Shown: in pieces, positions 1 through 13,100 of the stretch
Numbering within the stretch: position 1 is the first letter of the stretch
How the letters are laid out: each line of letters starts with the position of its first letter
Origin: Atrina japonica
Taxonomy: Eukaryota > Mollusca > Bivalvia > Pterioida > Pinnidae
NCBI GenBank assembly: GCA_030159075.1
Contig: BROG01000642.1
Location: forward strand, 174,001-238,000
Reading direction: 5' to 3'
DNA: 64,000 bases
Made by a program: the position numbers and the translations under genes
Notes under the pieces: generated by a model
What the model saw: only the letters and a program-made list of their open reading frames with translations
Database searches by the model: none
Told to the model about the DNA's origin: nothing

Positions 1-734
1 ATTTAGTAGATACCAAGTATTGTGTTCTTAAATTGGAAGTATGAAGGAATTTCTACCATTGTTTACAACCAGATGATAATACAAAGATAATTTATGTATT
101 TTATCTGGCACAGGACACTTGACTTGTTGTTGATCATTCTGTTAAATTTGATTTCAAATAGCTGATAGGTCTTAACCCTAGATACCTCTGTGTGGAAACT
201 CCGGACAAGAGAATTTGTTATAAATCTTACACACACTGTATCTGTGATCAAGCTTACAGTCCAAGTTAATAGGTTTATGATAAAAACACTATAGTGTTAA
301 AAGACTTAAGAAGTAAATGGAAATCTGCTTATATAGTGCCGGATTACAGAGTACAAAAGCTTAATGAAACAAGAGTACAGTAGCGCATGTTTTGTTTGTA
401 TAAAGTGTGTAACAAGCCATAATCACTTACCCCAGATGTGTACAAATGTTTAATAAGTATATACTTAAGAAGTTAATACAATTAGGTTTGTATTATACTC
501 TTATGATCTTAGTGCATATTAATAATAGGTTGGATTGATTTGATTTTTTGGTGTATACATACATGTACTGCCGGTCAAAAATCTTTCAGCCATCTGGTGG
601 TGCCCTATTTCGCAGAATTGCAAAGCTACAATTGTCTAATTTACATAACAAGGCGGGATGAAGTAACCTTTTGATTATCATATGGCGGATTCTACTCACT
701 TTTCAGTTATTTCAATTTCAATTTTTACGGGGGA
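1..734. other. No recognised feature
   Basis: AT-rich sequence without a credible coding frame or repeat family I recognise. Confidence 0.5.
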
Positions 735-970
735 AAAACATTTTATTCATGTTGTTGGATTGGTGTTTAACGTCCCACTCAAGAATCTTTCACTCATATG
801 AAGGCGTCACCAAATGTCAATGAAGGGCTTCAAATTTTAACCTATGCTTGGCTCTTAGGGCCATTGAGCAGTGAAGGTATTTTAACATGTTGACACCTAT
901 TGTGATGTAGGACCTCGGTTTTCACTGTCTCATCCCAGGGACAGGAAAAGCCAGCCGCCTCCATCGAGAC
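735..970 (-). mobile_element. SINE body, family S2
   Basis: On the minus strand: GGATGAGACAGTGAAAACCG, a segment with GGTGTCAACATGTTAAA, then TGGTGACGCCTTCATATGAG and GTGGGACGTTAAACACCAAT. This body and 3' end is a widespread molluscan SINE type. The tRNA-like head is missing or too mutated to see. Confidence 0.7.
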
Positions 971-1188
971 ATTTTATTCATCACTGAGTACTCATTGGTA
1001 CATGTCTGATGACAAGTAAGAACAAGTACTCTTACCAGTCTAATTTTGATGTTATACTTTATTACCAAAAATTTAATCTCATCCAAGTCAAGAAAGGGTT
1101 ACCGAGAATCCATCCCACCTGTCTATGAATTGAGGTGTGTGTCCATCCATTTGTCTGTTTGTGTCCACAATTTGGTTTATCTGTTGTG

Positions 1189-1259
1189 TTAAGCTAGAGG
1201 TTGTGTGTTGTTTAGCTAGAGGTTGTGTGTTGTTTAGCTAGAGGTTGTGTGTTGTTTAG
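1189..1259 (+). repeat. 22-bp tandem repeat, about 3 units
   Basis: Unit TTAGCTAGAGGTTGTGTGTT plus GT, nearly identical copies. Confidence 0.9.
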
Positions 1260-1921
1260 GGTATCACACAGTGATAGAACATGAGGACATAAGTTGATGA
1301 TGACCCTCATTATGTTGACCTTCAACTTTCACCTTGACATTTAAGGTGTTTTACTTTGCAATATATCTATACCACATTAAGCGGTTTGTTGTTTTTTTTA
1401 ATTAGCAGAGAAAGACCAGTTAGAATTTTCACCTCTGACCTTTAGCAATAAATTGTCACATAATTGTGTCAAAGTTGAGAGTTCACAAAATGTAACGAAT
1501 GTTCCTCACTACATAAGTACTATGTATAATAATCTTAATCTCTTCACTTTTAAAACAAATTTAGGTTCAAAATATGTAACTTACCCTAAAGTTCAAACAT
1601 TTCTCTTTATATCAGAGCTCGCATTTTGTAAATGTTTCTCTTTGTAAAATCGGTGACATATTTTTTGAATGATTAGTACAACTGATATTTCAATGGCAAT
1701 TTACTTCATATTTGATTGACTGATTAATGTAATACAAATATGATTAAAATGTCAGGGAAAGTAATTTTAACTATTACTTGAATAATGCAACTGATTTTTA
1801 AAGTATTTTGAAGCATATATTTTTATCATACAATGTACAAATGAACAGTCCAATGGAGCCTGAGCTAATTATGTGACAAAGATTGCCAGTTTTCTAGTGG
1901 TCATTTCCTGTATAAGATTGC

Positions 1922-2262
1922 TTGTAGTGGTCCAGTGGTAGAAACTTTGTCTCACAAGTGGGTAGTCCCAGGTTTGATTCCCGGTACCGGGTCATACCAA
2001 AGACTATAAAAAATGCTAGTGACTATTCCTTTGCCAATCGCTTAGCATTTGATATGTAAGTCATGGATCTTTAAGATGAGACACAAAACTGAGGTCCCAT
2101 GTTACAGTAGGTGTGGCACGTAAAAGATTGCTAACCGCTTTGGCATCAGTCCATAGCACAGGTCAAAATTTGTCGTACTTCATCCAAAGCTGGTGACGGC
2201 TTCATGTAAGTGAAAAATCCTTGGCTGGATGTAGAACAATAAACAAAAATAAAATCCAACCG
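1922..2262 (+). mobile_element. tRNA-derived SINE, family S2
   Basis: The head is tRNA-like: box A region TAGTGGTCCAGTGGTAGAAA and box B GGTTTGATTCC. A body with GTTACAGTAGGTGTGGCACG follows, then GGTGACGGCTTCATGTAAGTG, and it ends GTAGAACAATAAACAAAAAT. Old, with an internal deletion. Confidence 0.75.
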
Positions 2263-3017
2263 CCATTGTTTATAGATTACAAAATAAAACTTAGGATTTT
2301 ACGCAGTCATTAATTAGTGTTCTAGCAGCTGAAGTAGTTTTTGTTTAATTTAAAGTAAAAACACAAGTGACAGAATTTTAATGTTTTTGTTGAGCAGTTG
2401 TGTTTAAATTTACCTTTTATTTTTAGCACACCAAAAAAATTGTGTACACATACATTTTATCTTTGCAAAAAACAAAAAAGTCACCCAAATTATGTTCTTT
2501 TGAATTATAAAATGACTTACAAATGTGTCAACATTTTGGGGATTCATTTTAACTATTTAAAAACAGCAACATTAACATGCATATATATATAAGTCCCATA
2601 CGTATAAAAGATGAGCAAAAACCTTTAATTTGAGTTTTACAGATGTAACTGTAGGTTTCAGAAAATTCTTGGCCTAAATAGCAATTAATCATTTTAAACA
2701 AACAAGTGCCAAATGGCAGAAAATGACTCCAATTTTTGTGAGGTGTACAACATTATCAGATGTACTCAGACACAACTGGATCGTTATCCAACACAGTTGA
2801 AACCTACACTGTTTAGACTCAAATGGCTTCATATTTTTTTATTTCTCCTGTACATCTATTTCATCTATTTGAAGGTTCTTAAGCTTTTATAATCTCACTG
2901 ATAAATGCCATTGTCCTACATATCAAAGATTATCTGTCAATTAAAGAAGCTTTACCTCTCTGTGAAACAAGCTTTTGTCAAGTTTTTAACCAGTGTGTTG
3001 AAGGTTTAAAACAAGCA

Positions 3018-3111
3018 ATGGAGAGGATGGTGATTGGAATAGCACTGTGTTTATTTTCAGTTACATTTGCTTCGTATCACAAAGAAGATGTATTACCGCA
3101 TAAAGAGGAAG
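3018..3111 (+). CDS. Exon 1 of secreted six-cysteine protein: signal peptide
   Basis: First coding exon of a three-exon gene. The ATG has a good context (CAAGCAATGG). It opens a typical signal peptide: a short charged start (MERM), then the hydrophobic core VIGIALCLFSV, then TFA followed by SY, so cleavage after residue 18 is likely. The exon ends with GAAG before a GTAGGA donor at 3112, which is phase 1. Reading on into the intron would give a 76-residue product without the cysteine-rich part, so splicing is much more plausible. Joining to exon 2 keeps the frame, while the other nearby AG acceptor of exon 2 leads to an early stop. A non-coding 5' exon further upstream cannot be excluded, and I see no clear TATA box at a fixed distance. 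The function of the protein is not recognised. Confidence 0.85.
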
Positions 3112-3423
3112 GTAGGACAATGAATCACTTTTTTATCAACCCTGTTGGCCTGAAGTTATTCATCATTAAAGTTTACCACAAAAGTAATTTATACACTGGT
3201 TACTTTGTAGTTTTGGCTGAACACGAATGCTTTGGTCCCGGAGTCTAATCAGGACCAAAAATACACCTCTGTCATCAGCAATCCTTTTGCTATTCTCAAA
3301 TCCATTTCACTTTATTTATCAAAATGAAAAATAGTTTTTTTCAAGTTAATGTTTTTAAGGAAACTTTAAACTACATGTACCAGGCATTTTAAGTCATTTT
3401 GTGAGAAAAAAGTTTGTCGGTTG

Positions 3424-3550
3424 ACCTATGGATGATGGTGGTCTCTTCTAGGGTATATTGTAATGGGGGTTCTCTCCTCCACCATTAAAAATTTGTCGCC
3501 AATATATAAGTGAAAACTTGATAAGTGAGACATAAAACACCTTTCAAACA
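3424..3550 (+). mobile_element. S1 SINE, 3' half
   Basis: 5'-truncated copy: GTGGTCTCTTCTAGGGTA, TCTCTCCTCCACCATTAAAA, and the end ATAAGTGAAAACTTGATAAG with CATAAAACACC. No head. Confidence 0.6.
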
Positions 3551-3691
3551 AAGAAAAGTGCCACCTTGTGGTCATTAATGGATAGTGTTGTTGTACTACA
3601 GTATGTTCTAAGAACTGGTGGCATCTTATAGAAACTTCAAAAGTGGTTACCATATACACTAAATCATGTGGCATCAGAGACAATTATAGGG

Positions 3692-3857
3692 TATAGTGGA
3701 ACCTGTCTTGAGACACCACCCCATCTGCCACTGAAATGTGGTCTCTCAAAAGAGGTTTTATTTAAATGATTATTTAACCAATTGGGTTTCATAATGTGGT
3801 CTCAGAAGACAGGTGGTCTTTCATGAGAGTGATCTCTTAAGACAGGTTGCACTGTAC
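3692..3857. mobile_element. Inverted-repeat element C, copy 1
   Basis: The ends TAGTGGAACCTGTCTTGAGA and CTCTTAAGACAGGTTGCACT are inverted copies. The interior repeats GTGGTCTCT/AGACCACC words. Confidence 0.65.
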
Positions 3858-4369
3858 TTTCTTTATACAAAATATAGCTTCCATTTATAATAGTAAAGTG
3901 GCTACATGTATCTTTTTAAAATGCTCGCAAACTAGCAATTTCGTGATATGGAATTTACAGAAAGATGTCTTTTGAATTAGAGAACTTAAAAATCTATTAA
4001 ATCTTGTTTATGTCTGTCTGACGATATCAATACTATATTACAAATGCTTGTGGAATGTTCTCTTCTAATTATCGTATACTTGTGTATGGTTAATATTGAT
4101 GTTGAAAATGTCACAATGTAAGAAATTTGACAAATGAATTTTAAAGCATCTGCCTCATAAATGTCAAATTCCATTATTTGTTAAATCTTCTTATATTATA
4201 TGTGTTAAGTACAGTAAGGTTATTATATATATTCTAATTTTTGTCTTAATTTTTATGCTTTTCACAACACCATGTTAGATTTCTCCAATGACATGTGATG
4301 TTGTACCTTTAATATTTGTTGTTAAACAGCTTTTTATGAAGAGTTATTTAAAATAAACCTTTCTCGCGA

Positions 4370-4862
4370 TACACAGACACATACACAGTGATACATGTAT
4401 ATACACAACAGATACACAAATACATATACACACACATATATATACACATACATATACACAATGATACATACAAAGTGACATGTATATACATGCATACAGA
4501 TGCACACATACATATACATGTACACACATATACACACATACACAGTGAAACATGTATATACACACAGACAGATACACAAATACATATACACACACATATA
4601 TATACACATACATATACACAATGATACATACAAAGTGACACATGTATATACATGCAGATAGATGCACACATACATATACACATATACACACACATACACA
4701 GTGATACATGTATATACACACAGACAGATACACATACATGTACATATACACACACATATACATACACATACACAGTGACACATGTATATACACACAGACA
4801 GATACACATACATATACACACACATACACAGACACATTCATATAAACACACAGACATGTAAA
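4370..4862 (+). repeat. CA/TA-rich higher-order tandem repeat, unit about 160 bp
   Basis: CAGATACACAAATACATATA recurs at 4409 and 4569 with the whole intervening pattern, so about three 160-bp units are stacked. Open frames on both strands here arise from the low complexity and are not genes. Confidence 0.88.
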
Positions 4863-6107
4863 CATATACCGGTACCTCTTCATGGTGAGACTCAATACAG
4901 ATACACTCAACCCTTTTTATACCATTTCATTATCTTTTACTGAAATATTGAATTGAATATCAAAGATGTACTTTTGTCATTTTAAAATACAGACATTTTA
5001 TCCAAAAGAAAAAAAAAAAAAAAAAACAAGCTTTAATTACATGAAATTTGGGATATCCTGTGTGAATATACAAATAATGTAAAAGATGAAACAGAACTAA
5101 ATCTCTTTATTAATCTGAACTTATAAAAAGTGCTGAATTGCATTTATATCCTGGATGTGTACTGTCACTGTTCACAGGTATCAGAGTGGATTAAATCGTC
5201 AGGTCGTAGTCATTGTACTGTGAACGGCTTTGAGCTGAAATTCACAAAAGTATCATGAGAGAGCAAAACTGAACACTTAACATTTTGTCACAGGGGAAGT
5301 TTTCTGACCCAAATCAGAAAGATTGCATCATCTAAAACACAAGGGTTTTTGAGATAACGAGATCTATTCTTGTTACCTTTAAAAAGGAAAAGCTTTGAGC
5401 CATGAAGAAAGATTTTAAAACATTGAAAATAGAATTATTTAGACCACAAAAATAGGAGATGTAATTATACCACTAAAGATATATATAATAAAAAATTTAA
5501 CATTTTGTCTCTGATTAGTCAGATAATTTATGGCTCTGTAAGATGGAGACAAAGTCTCAGCCTCTTTCTTCATAAAAATCAATTTAGCTGAAACTCTATA
5601 TGTTATTATGCAAATTAGCTCAATCTTTCAGAAATGTAGATTGGAATTACAGCTCTTATTAAAATCTTATTGTACAAATACATTGTAATCCAATTCATTT
5701 AGAGGATAGAAATAATCTAAATATTTCTTTTATTATAAAAAAATATATATATCTGTAAGATTGTAATCCAAAACTTTGTGATATATTTTAGCTGACTCCC
5801 CTTTCCCCCTATAATATTTTCATGAGGCCAAGAACCTAGTGTAAAGTAATAGTATATAAATGTATTGTTTGTGTAGTTACCTAGAATATCAGGGGTAAAC
5901 AGGACAAAGTCAAGTAGACTATGATATCAATGGTTATTTAATATTTTCAGTATTTATAATTCTGTTGGTTAAAGGTGTATAACATTTCGTTCTCATGACA
6001 GTTTGAATTTTTTTTTTTTGTGAGACAAGTTTTCAAAATGCAAATCTGTCACAATTGATATGTGTAAGTGCAGTGGAGAATGTACTTGCACTCAATTTAG
6101 AAAGTGC

Positions 6108-6222
6108 AAGATTCTGTCTTGAGAGGTAAACCAGTTTGCTGTTGAAATATGGCTTGTCAGAGATATGGTCTATCAAAAGAAGTTTTTAAATATTGTCTTT
6201 CAAGACAGATAGTCTTTTCTGA
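6108..6222. repeat. Element C-like repeat, degenerate
   Basis: TTCTGTCTTGAGAGGTAAAC and TCTTTCAAGACAGATAGTCT form weak inverted ends. Confidence 0.42.
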
Positions 6223-6431
6223 TAGTATTTTTCTCAAATATGTTCTAGTTTAACTGTTTCAAGGAAGACTACGTAAAGTTGTATAAAATGTACTTTTTCG
6301 GTATACAGTGGTGCATTCCAACATTTGAATGACCTCTGATACACAGGTTATTGCAATGTATAATATCAAGACCAGGAAGTGTTACAACTGAAATGTCTTG
6401 TTGCATCATATTTTGGTTGAAACTGTCTTTA

Positions 6432-6890
6432 GGGGTTTACATTTCCTGTTCTGACCCTACTGATTGTCACAATGGTTTTCATTTCCTGTTCTGACCCTAC
6501 TGATTGTCACAAGGGTTTTCATTTCCTGTTCTGACCCTACCGATTGTCACAAGGGTTTTCATTTCCTGTTCTGACCCTATCGATTGTCACAAGGGATTTC
6601 ATTTCCTGTTCTGACCCTACCGATTGTCACAAAGGTTTTCATTTCCTGTTCTGACCCTACCGATTGTCACAATGGTTTTCATTTCCTGTTCTGACCCTAC
6701 CTATTGTCACAAGTGTTTATACTTCCTGTTCAGACCCTACTGAGTGTCACCATTGTCACAAGGGTTTACTTCCTGTTCTGTTCCTACAGATTGTCACAAA
6801 GGTTTATAGTGACTATTCTTCCCCTGGGAACTGTTATAGGGATTTATACTTCCTGTTCTGATCCTACAGATTGTCATAAGTGTTCAGTCT
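6432..6890 (+). repeat. 40-bp minisatellite, about 11 units
   Basis: Unit ATTTCCTGTTCTGACCCTAC followed by CGATTGTCACAAGGGTTTTC. The spacing is exactly 40 bp from 6441 to about 6680, then the copies diverge. Confidence 0.93.
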
Positions 6891-7021
6891 TCTTATTTTT
6901 GTAAGAATCAGATTTAAAACTTACAATAGATGTCACTGATCAGCTAAGATATTATTAAACTTCCTTGGCACCTAATATCAGCTCTTGGATATCCTGCAGG
7001 TTTGTGGTATTCTAATATTCT

Positions 7022-7112
7022 TTAACCCTTTCAGTCTGAAGTATCTAAATGCTATGTTTGTTTTATTATCTCGGACCAGTCCATTATGGTCTGTAGAGTT
7101 GAAATGATTCAA
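7022..7112 (-). mobile_element. TTAA-ended miniature element M2
   Basis: TTAACCCTTTCAGTCTGAAG, with core GACCAGTCCATTATGGTCTG. A family related to M1 but distinct from it. Confidence 0.6.
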
Positions 7113-7184
7113 GTTTGTACATATTGTTGTGGGGTCTGGGTATGACTTTTGTTTTAAGTCTGTTTACATTTTGATGTCTATTTA

Positions 7185-7267
7185 TAAACCTATTCACCCT
7201 GAAGACACATTTGGACTGATCTGTGTCATTGATTTTAGGTAGATTCCATTGTTTCTTAGGGTTAAAC
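7185..7267 (+). mobile_element. TTAA-ended miniature element M1
   Basis: Core GACACATTTGGACTGATCTG, ending CATTGTTTCTTAGGGTTAAA. Left end eroded. Confidence 0.55.
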
Positions 7268-7978
7268 AGTGGATTTCTAGTGTTCTAGTTCACCAGTTTG
7301 TCTGGTGTAATTGTCATCAAATGATTCCATTGATCTGTCTTTCTTCACTGTTAAGCAGTTGATTGCCAACAGGAAGGTATTGAGCTGATATGATCATTTT
7401 GGTTCATCCAACAGAGTTTGGACACTAATCTTACCAGTGAGTTGTCTGAAATGTCCAACTGAATTATTGATACACATCAGATCAAGTAGAAAATTATATT
7501 CCCCTGAATCCAGTTGTTAGGTACACCATCAAATCAGCACATGATTTAGCTGGGATGAATTCTTACATGTACAATTCAGAGCTCCAGATAAGGTTTTCAT
7601 GTAAATGGTATTTCACTCCCAGAAATAAAATTTAAAGGGTAAACCAAAATTCTTAAAGGGTATTTTTAAAGATTTAAAGAAGTTTTTACATAATCATATA
7701 TAAAGTATCACTATTACAATTTGTAACTTCAGTTTCCAATGAGTAAATTCACCTCCTGTTCTAAATTCCAAAGCTGATTTTCAAAGGGTAAATACTCTCT
7801 TACTCCCCTTGTCTAGAGCTCTCTATATTGTACATGCATCATAAGTCCTCCCACTGGTTCTCATCCAGGGAATTGGTCCTGTAACTTGACCCAAAATGAC
7901 CTTGGAAAGTCCCTAAATGATAGTGTTCCCTTTTGAGTAAGGTACACAATTCATGCATAAGATGATAAGTGATGACCT

Positions 7979-8071
7979 TTTAAACCCATTCACCCCTAAA
8001 AACACATTTAGATTGATCTAAGTCATTGATTTTCAGAGGAGTCCATTGTTTTCCAGGGGTTGATGAATTAA
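7979..8071 (+). mobile_element. TTAA-ended miniature element M1
   Basis: ACCCATTCACCCCTAAAAAC at the left and CCAGGGGTTGATGAATTAA at the right form inverted ends around the M1 core. Confidence 0.68.
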
Positions 8072-9182
8072 CCTGTTCAACACTACTGGCCACAATAGAA
8101 TGGTCTAAGTCAATAGAAAAAAGCACACCATTTAAACACTAAGGGATTAAATTATGAGGGGGGGGGACAACATTAAATCAGCAGAACGTCAAAATCTCAG
8201 AGAATATATCTCACTTGTATTTATATTGTGTAAAACTGACAATTAGCTTAGAAAACCTAGATGGAGTAAAAGTTATCAAAGTTTTCTAATTAAGTTGCCA
8301 GACACCAGGTTAGCGGTTTCTACAGGAACCAGAATTTATTTTTTCTCCATTTATCACAACAGATGTCTAATTGATGAGAAATTACATCCTCGTATGATTC
8401 CTAGTAGAACGTTTCTTTGACCAAGACTTTTTATCATTCTAACAAGATGCGACATGTGGAGTATAATTTAAGGGGCAATTGAATTCTGTCAAAATTTGTA
8501 TGAAAACGTCAATCCTTGTTTACAATGGCGGTATATAATGACCGTTTTAAAAACCTGTCATTTTCCCATCAGAAACTGCTTGTTATAATGCTGTGTGCAT
8601 AGATTGAAGTTGGCCTAACCATTCATTTTTGTCCATTAGGGTTGAAATAAGTTCTCAAGTGTTTACAAATGAATTTTTTACAGTGTACATTGAATTTGTA
8701 CAACTTCTGCCACCCTGAGAGAAAGTGTTTGAAACCTAGCAATATCTTGCTTGTTGTTAAAATTGACTTTTAAATCACATCAAGCAATGACCCTTGAACT
8801 TCAGAAAATCATAATTTTTGTTAAAAAGTCAACTACCATCTTGTTTATCTAAAGAATTTTACAAGTATTCAGTGTACCAAATATTTTCAATTCATACAAA
8901 TTTTATGGCCTGGTACACGCGCCTTATTTGAGAAAAATTGTTGATACCCTTTTCGGATTGCAATACATTTCATTATATTTTAATTTCATGAACCAGTTGC
9001 CATTAAGCCAGAGGACATCCATCTTGCAAAATGTGAAAAAAAGGAGAACATTGCTTAAAGGGGCATTAGCTGTGTTTACCAAAATAAATTATTTCAATTT
9101 TTTTGACAATTACTAACTGTTCCTGATGTACAACAACAAGAGCTATACACAGGCATAAAAAATCTTATATTCCTATATACCG

Positions 9183-9415
9183 TGTTTTTGAAATTTAAGG
9201 ACTTACCAGGCATAAATTTGACAAAAGTCCAATGAAATCTATCTGATTAGTGGTCCAATATACCAGTAATTTTTTTCATTTCCATTGTGGTGTGTGTGTG
9301 AAAGCCAGTATAATATATATATATAAAATCCAATGAAATATATATATATATAACAGTGGTAAAAAAAATGACCAGTAATTTTCCATTTCATTTCCATTGT
9401 GTGTGTAATTTTTTT
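9183..9415 (+). repeat. Repeat H, copy 1, inside palindromic element A
   Basis: Matches the minus strand of 18040-18238 (GTTTTTGAAATT, GACAAAAGTCCAATGAAATC, ACCAGTAATTTTTTTCATTT). It carries a TA tract and a duplicated CCAGTAATTTT segment. Confidence 0.65.
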
Positions 9416-9461
9416 TTTTCAAAATGTCTGTATATACATGTATTTTGTTAAAAATAAGGTC

Positions 9462-9615
9462 AGGCCCCAGTACCATAAAACTTAAGAATTACTTAAGTCT
9501 AGAAATTTTACTCGAGTGTGTCAAATCCTGAAATCTGATTGGCTGAGCAGGCCAATTTGAGAATACATGTATTCTCAGACTTGAGTAAATTCTCAAGTTT
9601 TATGGTGTCGGGCCC
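9462..9615. mobile_element. Foldback element D with long inverted repeats
   Basis: The arms of about 39 bp (AGTACCATAAAACTTAAGAA at the left, TTCTCAAGTTTTATGGTGTC at the right) surround CTGATTGGCTGAGCAGGCCA. A 5-bp direct repeat AGGTC flanks it (9457-9461 and 9616-9620). The host copy elsewhere has one AGGTC at this point, which confirms the insertion. Confidence 0.8.
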
Positions 9616-9629
9616 AGGTCCAGTGTGGT

Positions 9630-9877
9630 TGTTGATTTTTTTGTTTTACGCCATACTCTGATCTCAACAATCTTTCAGTCATATGATGGCGTCCAGTTTT
9701 TTTTTTATTGGTGGAGGAGAAACCCCGGTTACCCGGGTAAAGACCACCGACCTTCCGCAAGAAAACTGGCAAACTTTCCCACTTACTTCGAAATTACCCT
9801 AGCAGGATTCGAACCAGAGGTGAGAGGCCTCGTGATTTAAAGCACAATGCTCTAACCACTCTGCCACGGAAGCCCCT
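9630..9877 (-). mobile_element. tRNA-derived SINE, family S1, with target duplication
   Basis: Complete minus-strand copy of 248 bp. The head is TTCCGTGGCAGAGTGGTTAG with box B GGTTCGAATCC. The body has GCCAGTTTTCTTGCGGAAGG, and the end has CATATGACTGAAAGATTGTT. It is flanked on both sides by the 11-bp direct repeat TCCAGTGTGGT (9619-9629 and 9878-9888), the target-site duplication of a LINE-driven insertion. Confidence 0.88.
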
Positions 9878-10106
9878 TCCAGTGTGGTACTCTTATACAA
9901 ATAAACAAATATAGTAAGGATGTGCTTTTCAATTGCAAGTGAAAAAGTGCCAAACTCAGGTTTATGAAGCATTTTTCACAAAATATAAAGGACTTGAAGA
10001 ATTTTTATGCCTTTGTTAATCTTTTTTTTTGTTATTATATTTAAATCTATGTAGTGAAGAAAAAAGTGGGAAACAAAACTTTGAAAAAACACAGCTAATA
10101 CTCCTG

Positions 10107-13100
10107 TAACTTTGATACTTCTTTGGAGTATGCTCTTTTAAAAAATGATATAAATCCGAATTCTTGCAGCTGTGTTGTTTACAAAATCTTCCGCTATCAG
10201 ACTAGATAACGCAGGGCAACTAAAAGTGGGGGATGTTAATATAAAGGTCACGCTGTAACATTATAATTGAAACGTAAACATCATGGTTTTCTGATGTACA
10301 TTACAGATCATACGTCATACCCCTTATAAAAGTACGCCTGTATAACACGCTATCGCTATGTTTAAATCTTTGTGATATCTAAGATCTAGTTCATGATTTT
10401 GGGAGAAGTCGCCAAGTCTTACATTATCGTTTTAAGACTCGGGAGTATTATAATGATAAAGAGCATCACCGGTGGTGTTTATAATCTCAAAATTCATTGT
10501 CAGCGTGAATTCAAAGTTTTCCGAATAAACTTTAAAAAACCATAAAAGAAGATAAGGTTAAGTAGATTTCAAATGGCCTTCTGACATATTGTTTATTTCG
10601 TAAGACTGTTTTGTAACACAGAATCCAGTTTAATCATGATCCTTCATACTCTGAGCATTCTATATCGAAATTTCTATTTTTTCGTTTTTCCTTTTCTTAT
10701 TCCTCTTCTTCCTTAATAACATTTTGTTCCTTCGTGAATCTTTCATTTTTCTGTGCTGTTATTACCTGTAACATTGCAATCAGACTTGCAGGTGCTTGGC
10801 TTACGTAGATCCAATCAGACTTTATTTACCCATATACATTTCTGTGTCACGGCAAAGCTTACATTCAATCATTTTCATTTGCGTTCTGCTGACATCTATT
10901 TTTTTAATACTTTGGATCAATTTCGTCTGACCTTTAATTCAATCAAATCGTCTTGTCATTTAATAAGAAAGTGAGTAGTCAATCCATTCATGAGACGGAT
11001 AAAGAATCGCAGGAAATACACAATGTTTGCCCTGTCTCGTAATATTAATGTACACAAAGAAAGTCGTTGAACGAATGCAGGTAAAAACCCCGAATACAAT
11101 GCAACAGGAGTCAAATTTAACGCAGATTTAACACCTCCGGGAAATCTTTTAGTGAGAAAAAAAATCAATCATCATTTTGGAGTTTGAATGAAATTGAATA
11201 TTACGTCAATTGACGATTTAAATTTGTCATACCTAGGTCAACATCATCTACATGTTTTCTTCTCAATACTTTAAGAATGTGACTTTTAGAGTCCCTCTAG
11301 CGATCGGATACTGAAATTTAAGAATACAAAATTATCTATTCAGTAAATTTCACCAAAATCTTTGCAGAGTGAATAGATTGTTTAGAAATCACTGATATAT
11401 ATATATAGCTGATTTAGATAAAGGCACTAGTAATTAAAAATCTGTATGGAGGAATTTTTTTTTTTTTTTAAAATAAGTTGTTAATTTTTATCAAAAGAAT
11501 CTTTCAACAACCTGACACACACGCTGCAAGGTTTGTTTAAAGGTCATAGCGAAAAAACCAAACTAAACAAGTCCACCAAATCTTGAAATGATTAAAAAAC
11601 TGCAAAATTATGTTATTATTATTGCTAAAATTGCGCAAATGTTTAATGAAGGGCAATTTTGAAAGGTTACACATACTTGACATGTTACTAACTTTATCTT
11701 TGATTGCTTTAAAAATCGAAGAGAGAGAGAGAAAAAAGTCATGGTGCTTTTAAAATTGGAATGTTAAATACAAGTGTTTCAAATTATGTTAATAAAATAC
11801 AGTCTACATCAACAGAATAGTCGTTCTATTTTGGGGTATCTACATGTATTATATCAATCTTCTTCTTACAAGTTAATACCATTTACTAATACATTTTTAT
11901 ATAACTAGAAATTTTCCTGAAACGTATCTTGTTAAACTAAGCATTTCGATGATTTCTCTTATTTCCAAACTTTATTGGTTAGTATCAACAGGTTTGACCC
12001 TACCCCGCAGTCTGTTTTGCGTTAATGGTTGCTTTGACTTCACATTTTCAGATGTGTTTCATTATTTCAGAAATGAAAATAATTAGAAATGAATTTCTAC
12101 AATCTGTGCTCTGCACTTCATTCAGACAAATTAAGATCAAAGAGATGTTGCATGATCTTTTGCTACTTAAGTCATTTTCTGTGGTTAGGAATCGGAGATT
12201 CTCATTACAGGAGGTCAGTGCGGTTAGGGTGTTTTGAACGATTTAGATAAAACAGGGCAAAAAAATAATAATGATAATAATACATGTACATGTACTTACA
12301 ATAAAGTCAATTTAGAACAGAGAAGTAATCATTATATTAAGTCATAAAACATAAAAAATTAAATGAAAATCACAACTGCAGCCATTATTGAAACAATTTG
12401 AGTGAAATTTTGTCTGCCATATTTTAAAAAATAGGTTAAAAGTCATTGTATGTAGTGTATCTGTGAATTTCCACCTGAAACACGCATCCACATAATGATT
12501 AAAGAGAATCCAGAGCACCTGGACCCATGCTGGGAAACATCTTCTTACATCAGTCATTGACATACATATGTACATCAGTCAGAATTATCATAAAAACATG
12601 ATGTTGTACACATGGCTTCATAATTACTCTGGGAATTAACTTCTGCACATAAAACTTGTGTTTACACGTACTCAAAATGTACAGAAGGCGATGGTTACAT
12701 CAGCAAAGGGCAGAAACAGTTGTTTAATTGCAACCTGCTGTCACGACCTTAATGAATGAATGAATTCATACCAAACCTCATTTCCTGTGAATCGGCTATA
12801 TATCCGAACCATATGCCATATAAAGATATCTCGATACCAATATAGGGGAGGATGATTTTTAATTTCATTAAATATTTCACGTGTCCATAATGCTATGATT
12901 AATCCATGTTCTTGAACTAGTTAAAAGGAGTACATGCACCAAATTATATAATTACATACCATGTTGTACATTTTTTATCAAACCTGTTTTTCCTAGGATT
13001 TAAATGTGCTTTTCAATTTTTTGTTAGATTTTTGCATTTTTTCCATCGATTTCCCATAGCAGTTTTGTCATATTTCTTCTTATTTTCTTTTATTTTGTTC

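Larger units (their letters stand above)
9056..10106. mobile_element. Palindromic element A, copy 1, carrying three insertions
   Basis: The left end TAAAGGGGCATTAGCTGTGT and the right end ACACAGCTAATACTCCT are inverted copies. The uninterrupted form is seen at 50483-50842. Here the host is split by a repeat H copy (9183-9415), a foldback element (9462-9615) and an S1 SINE (9630-9877). Confidence 0.72.

Noticed and set aside
3018..3248. A 76-codon reading that runs from the signal peptide straight through without splicing
   Set aside because: A good donor lies at 3112 with a matching acceptor and phase at 17064. The unspliced reading has no domain and loses all mature cysteines.
4334..4910. 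Long cysteine/valine/tyrosine-rich frames on the minus strand (up to 188 codons)
   Set aside because: They are translations of the CA/TA tandem array, open in several frames on both strands.
6432..6890. Array of 40-bp units as a CRISPR-like array
   Set aside because: Units are contiguous with no unique spacers, and the context is an animal intron.
9800..9877. A tRNA gene on the minus strand
   Set aside because: Head of an S1 SINE with target-site duplications, not a free-standing tRNA.
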